Positions 1 through 6,097 of a stretch of 6,679 nt of DNA are shown here, piece after piece. Both the position numbers and the translations under genes were made by a program. The stretch covers positions 1-6,679 of the forward strand of contig CAYYOI010000067.1 of NCBI GenBank assembly GCA_964473285.1, read 5' to 3'. The stretch is from JBNJGT01 sp964473285. GTDB lineage: Archaea; Nanobdellota; Nanobdellia; Woesearchaeales; JACJVW01. Within the stretch, counting starts at the first letter, position 1, and every line of letters begins with the position of its first letter. The notes under the pieces are model-generated. The model did not search any database, was not told the origin of the DNA, and was given only the letters and a program-made list of their open reading frames with translations.

Positions 1-15
1 TTCTATTCATTTCGA

Positions 16-28
16 ACAACGAAGTTGT
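16..28. repeat. Short hairpin with GAA loop
   Basis: A perfect 5-bp inverted repeat, ACAAC / GTTGT, closes on a GAA triloop. Its core ACGAAGT recurs at the tip of the larger hairpin at 138-154. The function is unknown; it may be the tail of an upstream transcript or part of a repeated element. A stem this short could occur by chance. Confidence 0.35.
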
Positions 29-51
29 GAGTGTATATTAGCGTAGCACCA

Positions 52-107
52 GCCCCTCCCCGTTTTTGTTTTTTTCTTTTGTTTTGATTGTCCCCCCTTC
101 GACGTTT
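52..107 (+). terminator. Pyrimidine-rich tract, likely archaeal terminator of an upstream gene
   Basis: The plus strand is almost entirely pyrimidine here: C-rich to about 60, then T runs broken by single G or C from 63 to 85, then a run of six C near 102-107. Archaeal RNA polymerase terminates at T-rich non-template tracts, so this is probably where a plus-strand transcript from left of the window ends. That upstream gene is not visible. No open reading frame of note crosses bases 1-247. Confidence 0.45.
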
Positions 108-126
108 AGCCACTAAAAATTATTTC

Positions 127-166
127 ATTTAACATCTATTGGACGAAGTCCGATTGTTCGTTAAAT
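127..166. repeat. Nested inverted repeat, attC-like, upstream of recombinase
   Basis: The outer arms ATTTAAC (127-133) and GTTAAAT (160-166) are perfect 7-bp complements. Inside them, ATTGGAC (138-144) pairs with GTCCGAT (148-154), with one G-T wobble, around a GAA loop. Unpaired spacers of 4 and 5 nt separate the two stems. The outer arms match the integron attC consensus boxes RYYYAAC and GTTRRRY in the correct order. The element ends 81 bp before the recombinase start. It could be a recombination site, an operator or an RNA hairpin. The geometry is directly seen; the function is inferred. Confidence 0.5.
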
Positions 167-236
167 CAAGGTAGATTTCTGTTTTGTTGAAAATACTCCA
201 ATTTTAAGTCCATCAAGGATATTAATTAGTGGTGTT

Positions 237-240
237 GGAG
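237..240 (+). promoter_or_regulatory. Shine-Dalgarno site for the recombinase
   Basis: GGAG lies 7 nt before the ATG at 248. It supports that start and implies a leadered transcript, unlike the leaderless genes elsewhere in the window. Confidence 0.6.
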
Positions 241-247
241 AAGAATC

Positions 248-1040
248 ATGTCGTATGAGATCCTGATTCAGAAGGTGTCTGAAGAGCTGAAATTACGAGG
301 ATATAGCCCAAAAACCAAGAAGAATTATGTGTATCATATCATACGGTTCTTCAAGTGGTTGCAAGGCAATTCGTTAAAACCAAATGAGAAGAGTGTTAGA
401 ACGTATCTGCTGACATTGGACCTTGATGTGAGCACAGTACGGCAAATTCGTGCCTCACTGATATTTCTGTTTAGGACTATGGGATCTCATGTACATATGA
501 AGAGCATACCAAACCCAAAACGTAAAAAGGCACTTCCAAATGTCCTTTCGAAAGAGGGAGTTCAGGCACTATTTGAAAGGATAAAAAACCCCAAGCACAG
601 GTTGATGATAATGCTTCTATACAGCTCAGGATTGAGAGTCTCGGAGCTTGTCAACCTCAAAAGGACAGATATCAATGTCCATGATAGTACCGTACGCATC
701 AGCCAAGGGAAAGAAAGATAGAGTTACGATACTATCACAGAAAGTGAAAGGTTTATTCTTGCCACATCTAATGCAAAATTTTCGGACACCATACCTCTTT
801 GAAGGAAGGCAGGGAAAATACTCGATCAGGACAATCCAAAAGATCCTGGAAAATGCGTCAAATGAGAGGCATATAAACCCGCATATGCTGCGCCATTCCT
901 TCGCGACCCATCTGCTGGAGAAAGGGACCGACATCAGATATATACAAAAGCTTCTTGGTCATTCCCAAATTGAGACCACTTCAATCTATACGCATGTTGC
1001 AAAAAAGGATTTTTTGAAGGTCAAGAGTCCATTGGATTGA
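248..1040 (+). pseudogene. Tyrosine recombinase (XerA/XerC-like), frameshifted
   Basis: This is a site-specific DNA recombinase of the tyrosine family, resembling archaeal XerA and related integrases. The first frame (248-721) encodes a SAM-like DNA-binding domain (about residues 1-95) and the start of the catalytic domain, with Arg130 in GLRVSEL and the hairpin Lys155. It then stops at TAG 719-721. The remainder continues one base later in the next frame: HMLRH supplies His (codon 882) and Arg (891), GHS supplies His (960), and the nucleophile Tyr is in IYTHV (987). The protein ends KSPLD at 1040. If rejoined it is about 263-265 residues, normal for Xer proteins. The break falls in the purine run 707-718, where Xer proteins usually read GKGxKxR. 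A 5-bp contraction, sequencing error or recoding could each explain it. There is no IntI-specific insertion, so it is not an integron integrase. It may be the host XerA or the remnant of a mobile element. Confidence 0.85.
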
Positions 1041-1049
1041 AAGCCAATG
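1030..1049. terminator. Stem-loop between convergent genes, possible terminator
   Basis: CATTGG (1030-1035) and CCAATG (1044-1049) form a 6-bp stem with an 8-nt loop that spans the recombinase stop codon. It sits between the recombinase and the convergent msrAB end at 1068. Short T runs lie nearby but there is no strong T tract, so a terminator role is uncertain. Confidence 0.3.
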
Positions 1050-1067
1050 CAATTTTCTGATTGTGGG

Positions 1068-1892
1068 TCACTTAGAGTTTTCTGAAAACAGTTTCTTGTA
1101 TTCTGAGTAGCCTTCTTGTTGGAGGTGCTTTTTGGGGATAAAGTGAAGGGCGGCGGAGTTGATGCAATATCTTGTACCTGTGGCTTCCTTGAAAACATGG
1201 CCAAGATGAGAGGTTTTGGTATGCACCTCTGTCCTACCGGTCCACTCCCTTTTTGTCTTGATTGCATCTTCCTTTAGAGGCTTGGTGAAGGAGGGCCAGC
1301 CGGTGCCAGAGTCAAACTTATCCTGTGAGCTGAATAAAGGCTCACCTGTGAGAATGTCAACATAGATGCCTTCTTCCTTGTTATCCCAGTATTCGTTGCC
1401 AAAGGCAGGTTCTGTGGCTCCTTTATGAGTTACCCTGTACTGAAGGTCAGTCAGTGGTTTGCCGGAAAAGTCAGTACCATACTTCTTTGAAAAATAATTC
1501 TGGTGGTATTCCTCTGCTGGATAGAATGCTTGTGCGGGTAAAATTTGGGTTACAACATCACGGTTTTTTTTTGATTTTTCAGCAGCCTTTCTTTGTCTTT
1601 CATCCGCATAAAAGATTGCAGTGCGGTATTGGGGTCCGATGTCTGGGCCCAGTATGGGGTCTATGTGGTCCCAGAAGATTTGGAGCAATTCTTCATAACT
1701 TATCCTGTTTGGATCATAGATTACCTTTACTGCTTCAAAATGGCCTGTAACTCCACTGGAAACTTCTTCGTAAGTAGGATTAGTTGTATTGCCACCGGTG
1801 TAACCAGAGATTGCTTCAACTACACCTTCTTGTTGTTGAAAGGTTGCTTCCAGCCCCCAAAAACAGCCCCCGGCAAAGATTGCTTCTTCCAT
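1068..1892 (-). CDS. msrAB: Fused peptide methionine sulfoxide reductase MsrA/MsrB
   Basis: This cytoplasmic repair enzyme reduces both epimers of methionine sulfoxide in proteins. The N-terminal MsrA domain (about 1-145) has the GCFWG motif with catalytic Cys10, plus YTGG at 31-34 and [11 protein letters not shown] at 123-133. The C-terminal MsrB domain (about 150-270) has SGTGWPSF at 195-202, SHLGHVF at 228-234 and [11 protein letters not shown] at 241-251 with catalytic Cys243. Cys10 and Cys243 are the only cysteines, so both the usual resolving cysteines and the MsrB zinc-binding CxxC pairs are absent. The 274-residue length fits a two-domain fusion, in the MsrA-MsrB order common in bacteria. 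The start is fixed by AGGAGG 7 nt upstream. The thioredoxin at 4782 is a plausible electron donor. Transfer from bacteria is possible but cannot be tested from this window. Confidence 0.97.
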   Translation of the reverse strand: MEEAIFAGGCFWGLEATFQQQEGVVEAISGYTGGNTTNPTYEEVSSGVTGHFEAVKVIYDPNRISYEELLQIFWDHIDPILGPDIGPQYRTAIFYADERQRKAAEKSKKNRDVVTQILPAQAFYPAEEYHQNYFSKKYGTDFSGKPLTDLQYRVTHKGATEPAFGNEYWDNKEEGIYVDILTGEPLFSSQDKFDSGTGWPSFTKPLKEDAIKTKREWTGRTEVHTKTSHLGHVFKEATGTRYCINSAALHFIPKKHLQQEGYSEYKKLFSENSK

Positions 1893-1899
1893 AGTACAG

Positions 1900-1905
1900 C
1901 CTCCT
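1900..1905 (-). promoter_or_regulatory. Strong Shine-Dalgarno site of msrAB
   Basis: On the minus strand this reads AGGAGG, 7 nt before the msrAB ATG. It is the strongest ribosome binding site in the window and decides the start. Confidence 0.8.
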
Positions 1906-1952
1906 AGGAATACTGATGGTAGAACCTCATTATTGCATAGAATCTTTTGTAC

Positions 1953-1960
1953 TATTTAAA
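1953..1960 (-). promoter_or_regulatory. TATA box for msrAB
   Basis: The minus strand reads TTTAAATA. It overlaps the stop codon of the upstream transglutaminase-fold gene and lies about 60 nt before the msrAB ATG. Transcription would begin near 1930, giving a leader of roughly 35 nt that includes the Shine-Dalgarno site. msrAB may therefore be expressed on its own as well as by read-through. Confidence 0.5.
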
Positions 1961-3668
1961 CATTGGTTATCTTCCTGTATATTACAAGAAGGGATACCAA
2001 TCCTGCCATTATAAGAAAGATTATGAGGTAGACCATATAACCATTCTTCTCTTCACCTATATCCGCCCCTATTTTTTGAGCAACTGTCATGGTTGCGGTC
2101 TCATCCTCACAGCTGATATTTCTTAAGGTCTTTAAGACATCATAGGAAATGGTTATGGAATCATTGACTTCATCAAAGTTCCACACAATCAGTGGATCAG
2201 GATTTACCACCTCAAAATCAACCTCTCCAGGCTGGACATTCTGAATTATCTCGGTTAAGCACTTAGGGATCTCCTCATATACAGATACATTGCCCAGCTT
2301 CTTTCTTGGGGTTATGTTGATGAAGACACTGGTGGTATTGGTCTTGTTATCATATGTAATCACTTTCTTTACATCAATCACTTCACTGGTCTTATTGAAC
2401 TGATCAAGAAGATGATCAAGATTGACCTCAGTAATATTCCCTGTTATGGTTGATTTTGGGTTCTGTGGCTCTTCTATGATATGGGGTTCTCCTATATTTC
2501 TAACCTGTTCAAGGGAGAGGACTTTGCCATCTTCAGTTGCTCTCATGTCGAGTTCCAGTGGATTTCGCAAGAGCACGTGTCTTCCTTTCTCCTTGTCATT
2601 GATTACATATGGCATCCTATCAAGAGGTATAGTATTTTGGATGATATAATGCAGTTGTGTCTCACCAGGAGGAATATACACAAAATTATCAGGTTGTTCA
2701 ATGATTTTAATGCCATCCAACGGAAGATCGAGTACTGCAGTTACTGGCTGGTCAAGAGGGTTTGTTATAATGACTTCCAGCAGGTTATAGGAATCAGGGC
2801 CCATTATGCGGATATATGGGTTTATCTTTACATCAACCGGCGGTTCTGATCGGTCCTGAGATATAAGGGTAGCAGTGAAATCCATATTGGGGATATCAAT
2901 CTCTTTACCATCTGCACTGTGATCTACTATCTTGTTGTTGAGAGTCTTGCTGTCATAGAGCTTAATGTGGGATACGTCAATTACACCAATCTGCTGGTAT
3001 TTTATGTCAACCGGCATCCATCCATCAATGTAGACCTCTGCCCAGGAGTGAGGATTTGTGAGATTTTGTTCGTCATAAGCTAGTCCATATACGAAGCGGG
3101 AGGGAATCCCCATCTCACGGGTAAGAGAGAGAAACAAAGCTGTAAGGCCAAATGCATTACCATGTTCGGCCTGCAATACTTCGGTTGCTCTGGTTTTTCC
3201 CTTTTCACTCAGGTCGATATTATTCTCAATCCATTGGACTGTATTATACACAGATCGCATACGGGTTTTGCCTTTCAGTGACAGGGCAAGGTTCTGCAGC
3301 TTTTCAGAGGTATCGATAAAACCTGAATGATGTAAATTTTCAGAGGAGCCGGTGTCTTTTCCAATAATCTCCTCAATTGTTGCAGTGAATGACAGTGCAT
3401 AGGTCTTGGTCCCACTCTTATCATGCCACCAGTAGATATAGGAGCCATTGGAATAGCTGATATCTGCGTCAGACGAGGGGTCTATTGATCTGATTTTCTG
3501 GTTTGAAGGAGGATCCCTGTCAAAATGAAGAGATGATCTCATGTTCGTTACCCCCGTGGTATCAAGGGTACCATTGAGTGATAGCTCCCAGGTCGCTTTT
3601 GTGCTTGCATGATCAAGATAGGCACAATGTGCTGTTGCAATAACTAATAGAAGCAATAACCACCTCAT
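1956..3668 (-). CDS. Secreted, membrane-anchored transglutaminase-fold protein lacking the catalytic Cys
   Basis: This 570-residue protein appears to face the cell exterior. A short hydrophobic signal peptide covers residues 4-13. A single transmembrane helix lies at about 544-563, followed by a basic tail (RKITNV). The transglutaminase-like core spans about 135-240. The helix before GIPSR reads GNAFGLTALFLSLTR, so Ala172 occupies the position where family members have the nucleophile Cys. The His (His207 in NPHSWAEVYI) and Asp (Asp221 in GWMPVD) of the triad remain. Beta-rich regions follow, including a segment at about 435-515 with DPLIVWNF that resembles domains of archaeal surface proteins. 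There are 11 N-glycosylation sequons, eight of them after residue 410, and Cys470 and Cys520 could form a disulfide. It is probably non-catalytic, perhaps a binding or structural envelope protein; the partner is unknown. It starts 23 bp after NOG1 ends, with its own TATA box. Confidence 0.85.
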   Translation of the reverse strand: MRWLLLLLVIATAHCAYLDHASTKATWELSLNGTLDTTGVTNMRSSLHFDRDPPSNQKIRSIDPSSDADISYSNGSYIYWWHDKSGTKTYALSFTATIEEIIGKDTGSSENLHHSGFIDTSEKLQNLALSLKGKTRMRSVYNTVQWIENNIDLSEKGKTRATEVLQAEHGNAFGLTALFLSLTREMGIPSRFVYGLAYDEQNLTNPHSWAEVYIDGWMPVDIKYQQIGVIDVSHIKLYDSKTLNNKIVDHSADGKEIDIPNMDFTATLISQDRSEPPVDVKINPYIRIMGPDSYNLLEVIITNPLDQPVTAVLDLPLDGIKIIEQPDNFVYIPPGETQLHYIIQNTIPLDRMPYVINDKEKGRHVLLRNPLELDMRATEDGKVLSLEQVRNIGEPHIIEEPQNPKSTITGNITEVNLDHLLDQFNKTSEVIDVKKVITYDNKTNTTSVFINITPRKKLGNVSVYEEIPKCLTEIIQNVQPGEVDFEVVNPDPLIVWNFDEVNDSITISYDVLKTLRNISCEDETATMTVAQKIGADIGEEKNGYMVYLIIFLIMAGLVSLLVIYRKITNV

Positions 3669-3691
3669 GGAGAGTTTTCAAGCCTGAGCCC

Positions 3692-3700
3692 TTATATATT
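3692..3700 (-). promoter_or_regulatory. TATA box of the transglutaminase-fold gene
   Basis: The minus strand reads AATATATAA, preceded by a purine-rich GCGAAA segment suited to a BRE. Its near edge is 24 nt from the ATG at 3668, so transcription should begin at or within a few bases of the start codon. No Shine-Dalgarno site is visible, consistent with a leaderless mRNA. The box overlaps the NOG1 stop codon. Confidence 0.6.
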
Positions 3701-4660
3701 TTTCGCAGTTTCAATCACGTGGTTCTTGAGAGCTTCAGGGTCAGTGAAAACATTTGAAAGGTTTTTTGTGAATTCCTCAATGGCCTCTTTGGTCAGAAGA
3801 TCTGTCTTTGAAAGGTAGATAAGTATGTTCTTGTTCTCTTCTGCCAAGCGCTTGAAAAGCTTTTTCTGGTCCTTTAAGGAATAGCTTTCTGTGAGATCAA
3901 AGATATATATCAGGTCATGTGCGGCATATTTCATTGCAATGTATGCTTGTTTCTCAATCGCATTCATCTTGTTGAAACGGTCAAGGGTGCCGGGAGTGTC
4001 TATCACCTGTACAATACGTTTCTTCTCAAGGTAAATATAACCAATATTGATCCCTTTGGTGGTAAAACTGTAGTTGTTGATCTCAGGCCTTGCATCTGTT
4101 ATCTTTGAGAGAAGGGTGGTCTTTCCGATGTTAGGGAAACCACAGATAGAGACAGTATAGAGGTCTGTCTTGATTGCGGGATATCTTCTCATGACCTTTC
4201 TTGCTTCATCAAGATAAGCAAGCTCATTTCTTATCTGTTTTATTACTGAGGAAATCCTGCCATAAAATTCTTTCCTGTAATCTCCTATGTTCTTGAAATG
4301 CTGGCAACGGTTGATCTTGCTCTCGTATTTTGATGTGAGTTTCTGGGACATGTTCTTTGCCCAGTTGACTGCTGCCAGGCTTTTCTTTAGCTGCTGGTAT
4401 TCAAGTGTAGCACGAATCAGCTGTTCATAGAATGAAGGAAGATTATCAATACTAGGGAATACTGTAAGAATCTTGTCAAAGTGTTTCTGGAGATTTCCAC
4501 CTATTGTCTGTATCCGTACGGATTCCACATGGCGTGATTTCTGAAGCTTTGTTGTGCATTTCTGCTGTTGTGCAAGCTCTGCGCGCTTTCTTGCTGCGTT
4601 GAAAGCCATGTCAAGGTAGGTATCTGGTGTTTCGATCTTTGCTAGGTCCTGGAAGTTCAT
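3692..4660 (-). CDS. nog1: NOG1-family GTPase, ribosome biogenesis
   Basis: This is a cytoplasmic OBG/NOG1-class GTPase, a family tied to assembly of the large ribosomal subunit. An N-terminal helical domain rich in charged residues (about 1-160) precedes the G domain. G1 is GFPNIGKT at 174-181, the switch threonines are Thr200/201 in SFTTKG, G3 is DTPG at 221-224, and G4 is SKTD at 284-287, where Ser replaces the usual Asn of NKxD. The 322-residue length matches archaeal NOG1, which lacks the long C-terminal region of eukaryotic Nog1. The ATG at 4660 is supported by a TATA box at leaderless spacing. The gene diverges from thioredoxin and is followed by the transglutaminase-fold gene; no functional link between those two is evident. 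Confidence 0.93.
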   Translation of the reverse strand: MNFQDLAKIETPDTYLDMAFNAARKRAELAQQQKCTTKLQKSRHVESVRIQTIGGNLQKHFDKILTVFPSIDNLPSFYEQLIRATLEYQQLKKSLAAVNWAKNMSQKLTSKYESKINRCQHFKNIGDYRKEFYGRISSVIKQIRNELAYLDEARKVMRRYPAIKTDLYTVSICGFPNIGKTTLLSKITDARPEINNYSFTTKGINIGYIYLEKKRIVQVIDTPGTLDRFNKMNAIEKQAYIAMKYAAHDLIYIFDLTESYSLKDQKKLFKRLAEENKNILIYLSKTDLLTKEAIEEFTKNLSNVFTDPEALKNHVIETAKNI

Positions 4661-4683
4661 ATATAAAGAGAGACTTTCCTGCC

Positions 4684-4691
4684 TATTTATA
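4684..4691 (-). promoter_or_regulatory. TATA box of NOG1
   Basis: The minus strand reads TATAAATA within CCTATAAATAGG. Its near edge is 24 nt from the ATG at 4660, and no ribosome binding site lies between, so the mRNA is probably leaderless. CCACAACC sits directly upstream of the box. Confidence 0.7.
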
Positions 4692-4732
4692 GGTTGTGGT
4701 TGTGTAAAATAGTCTGTATCCTTGCCACACCT
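4691..4732. promoter_or_regulatory. Paired CCACA(A)CC elements between divergent promoters
   Basis: The minus strand reads CCACAACCT at 4691-4699 and the plus strand reads CCACACCT at 4725-4732. The two form an inverted repeat with one extra base in one arm. Each copy lies just upstream of a TATA box, one for NOG1 and one for thioredoxin, where a BRE or regulator site would be. Shared control is inferred. Confidence 0.35.
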
Positions 4733-4735
4733 CCA

Positions 4736-4747
4736 TTAAATATAAAA
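4736..4747 (+). promoter_or_regulatory. TATA box of thioredoxin gene
   Basis: TTAAATATAAAA lies about 40 nt before the ATG at 4782. Transcription would start near 4768, leaving a short leader that contains the GAGGTG ribosome binding site. Confidence 0.6.
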
Positions 4748-4770
4748 AGAAAGGCTCATTTGGGAGTTAT

Positions 4771-4776
4771 GAGGTG
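4771..4776 (+). promoter_or_regulatory. Shine-Dalgarno site of thioredoxin gene
   Basis: GAGGTG lies 5 nt before the ATG at 4782 and supports that start. Confidence 0.7.
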
Positions 4777-4781
4777 TAATT

Positions 4782-5096
4782 ATGGTAATACATGTGACAA
4801 ATGAAAACTATGAAAAGGAAGTGAAGCAGTCTGATATTCCGGTGGTGATCGATTTTTGGGCTGAATGGTGCATGCCATGCAAGATGTTTGGCCCTATCTT
4901 TGAAGAAGCAGGGAAAGAGATGGAAGGAACTGTCAAGTTCGTAAAAATATCCACTGAAGATGCACCTGATATTGCACAGGAATTCAAGGTAATGAGCATA
5001 CCTACTATCGTATTCATGAAAGACGGTAAAGAAGTGGACCGTGCAATGGGAATGATGGCAAAGGATGCTCTTCTGGAAAAAGTCAAATCACTCTAG
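4782..5096 (+). CDS. trx: Thioredoxin
   Basis: This small cytoplasmic dithiol oxidoreductase has 104 residues, the standard length of a single thioredoxin fold, and no signal peptide. The active site is WCMPCK with Cys30 and Cys33; Met replaces the Gly of the common CGPC, which may shift the redox potential. The buried acid Asp24 (IDFWAEWC), Pro38 after the active-site helix and the cis-proline Pro74 (SIPTIVF) are all present. The start is set by the GAGGTG site 5 nt upstream. Thioredoxin diverges from NOG1 and overlaps tail-to-tail by 9 bp with the dCMP deaminase gene. No thioredoxin reductase lies in the window. MsrAB at 1068-1892 is a plausible client. Confidence 0.95.
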   Translation: MVIHVTNENYEKEVKQSDIPVVIDFWAEWCMPCKMFGPIFEEAGKEMEGTVKFVKISTEDAPDIAQEFKVMSIPTIVFMKDGKEVDRAMGMMAKDALLEKVKSL

Positions 5097-5567
5097 AGTT
5101 AAGTTTATTTCCTTATTTTTTGGTTCTAACTGATAATAAGAGACACCTGCAAGGTCAAACATTCTTTTTGAGGCTCTTACTGAGTCGGTATCTGCATATT
5201 TATCACTAAGATAAACGACTTGTTTTATGCCAGACTGGATGATTACTTTAGCGCATTCATTGCAAGGGAAAAGGGCAACATAGATAGTACAATCCTTAAG
5301 GGCCTTTATGCTGTTCAATATGGCATTTGCTTCTGCATGGACTACATAAGGATATTTGGTATCAAGGGTCTCCCCATCGCGTGACCAGGGAAGCTCATCA
5401 TCAGAACAACCTTTTGGAAATCCATTATATCCTACACCAACTATCTTCTTGTCTGGATTGACGATGCAGGCACCAACCTGGGTGGAAGGATCCTTGCTTC
5501 TCATAGCTGATAGCTTGGCAACACCCATAAAATACTCATCCCAACTGATATAATCATCTCTTTTCAT
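5088..5567 (-). CDS. Deoxycytidylate (dCMP) deaminase
   Basis: This zinc enzyme of the cytidine deaminase fold probably converts dCMP to dUMP, the precursor for dTMP synthesis. In the 159-residue form, HAE (His77, Glu79) gives a zinc ligand and the catalytic acid, and PCNEC (Cys102, Cys105) gives the two cysteine ligands. [11 protein letters not shown] at 26-36 and GYNGFPKG at 46-53 are typical of dCMP deaminases rather than tRNA or riboflavin-pathway deaminases. The start is ATG 5567, because [13 protein letters not shown] begins the conserved domain and GAGG lies 9 nt upstream. The same frame is open farther upstream, but that stretch only shadows the kinase gene. It overlaps the preceding kinase-like gene by 14 nt in another frame, so translation is probably coupled. 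Its end overlaps thioredoxin. Confidence 0.92.
   Translation of the reverse strand: MKRDDYISWDEYFMGVAKLSAMRSKDPSTQVGACIVNPDKKIVGVGYNGFPKGCSDDELPWSRDGETLDTKYPYVVHAEANAILNSIKALKDCTIYVALFPCNECAKVIIQSGIKQVVYLSDKYADTDSVRASKRMFDLAGVSYYQLEPKNKEINLTLE
5101..5121 (+). terminator. T-rich tract after thioredoxin
   Basis: Just past the thioredoxin stop the plus strand is T-rich and ends in a run of six T (5116-5121). This is a plausible archaeal oligo-T terminator lying inside the 3' end of the opposing dCMP deaminase gene. There is no hairpin. Confidence 0.4.
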
Positions 5568-6096
5568 CCAGAATAACCTCAACCTTATTATAGAAATCTT
5601 CAATAGAACCGTTATTGTCGATGCGATGATCTGACAAATCAATACATTTTGCAATGTTTTGCTTGTGCTCCTCATCTGACTGCATCTCCCGTTCTTCGTC
5701 TGCCTTGAACTTCTCGAAGCTGATCTGGTCGGTTTCAGATTGACGGGCAATAATACGATCGTAGCGGGTCTTCATCTCAGCATCAATTGCAAGAAGCATA
5801 AAATCTCCGTGTTCTTTGAGGGCCTTGACCTCACCCGGAGTACGTATACTTTCTATAACAGCATCTTTTCCTTTAGCCTGTTCGTAGATCTGTTCTACTA
5901 TATAACTTGGAGAATGTTTCTGCCGCAGATCGTTTGCAACAGTCACCATGCTGTCACGATTTATGGGCATATCCCGTCGCTTTATCTCTTCAATGAGAAA
6001 GTCACGAACTGAGTAATGCGAGAATCCGTTCCGTTTAAGGTATTCAACGATTGTTGTCTTACCTGCCCCTAGTGTACCTGTAATCCCTATTATCAT
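5554..6096 (-). CDS. P-loop nucleotide kinase-like protein (UPF0200/AAA-type)
   Basis: This 180-residue single-domain P-loop protein resembles adenylate or dephospho-CoA kinase-like folds, and most closely the archaeal UPF0200 type. Walker A is GTLGAGKTT at 7-15. A second signature, [13 protein letters not shown] at 81-93, precedes the strand MLLAIDA (100-106). A charged lid-like region with [10 protein letters not shown] and KADEEREM follows (about 110-140). The substrate is not known from sequence; a nucleoside monophosphate or dNMP is plausible because the next gene is dCMP deaminase. Its ATG follows the CBS gene stop by 1 nt and no Shine-Dalgarno site is visible, so translation probably depends on reinitiation. 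Its last 14 nt overlap the dCMP deaminase start. Confidence 0.85.
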   Translation of the reverse strand: MIIGITGTLGAGKTTIVEYLKRNGFSHYSVRDFLIEEIKRRDMPINRDSMVTVANDLRQKHSPSYIVEQIYEQAKGKDAVIESIRTPGEVKALKEHGDFMLLAIDAEMKTRYDRIIARQSETDQISFEKFKADEEREMQSDEEHKQNIAKCIDLSDHRIDNNGSIEDFYNKVEVILDEKR

Positions 6097-6097
6097 T

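Noticed and set aside
42..51. GCACCA resembling a tRNA 3' end after a TTCGAA
   Set aside because: No acceptor or T-arm stem can be folded at the right distances, and no anticodon arm is visible in the remaining bases.
248..1040. Recombinase as an integron integrase (IntI)
   Set aside because: The segment between YLFEG and HMLRH is of ordinary Xer length and lacks the extra IntI helix, despite the attC-like site upstream.
648..1040. Second recombinase frame as an independent protein
   Set aside because: It would begin at TTG with no good ribosome site and would lack the catalytic Arg and Lys, so it is better read as the continuation of the upstream frame.
3624..3668. Lipobox at the N terminus of the transglutaminase-fold protein (ATAHC)
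   Set aside because: His precedes the Cys where Gly, Ala or Ser is expected, and a C-terminal membrane helix already anchors the protein.
4682..4693. Near-palindrome CCTATAAATAGG as an operator
   Set aside because: It is explained by the TATA box itself, and its central bases are not symmetric.
5568..5750. Longer dCMP deaminase starting at 5750
   Set aside because: The extra 61 residues are basic, low in similarity to the family, and lie wholly inside the kinase-like gene in another frame; ATG 5567 starts the conserved domain.
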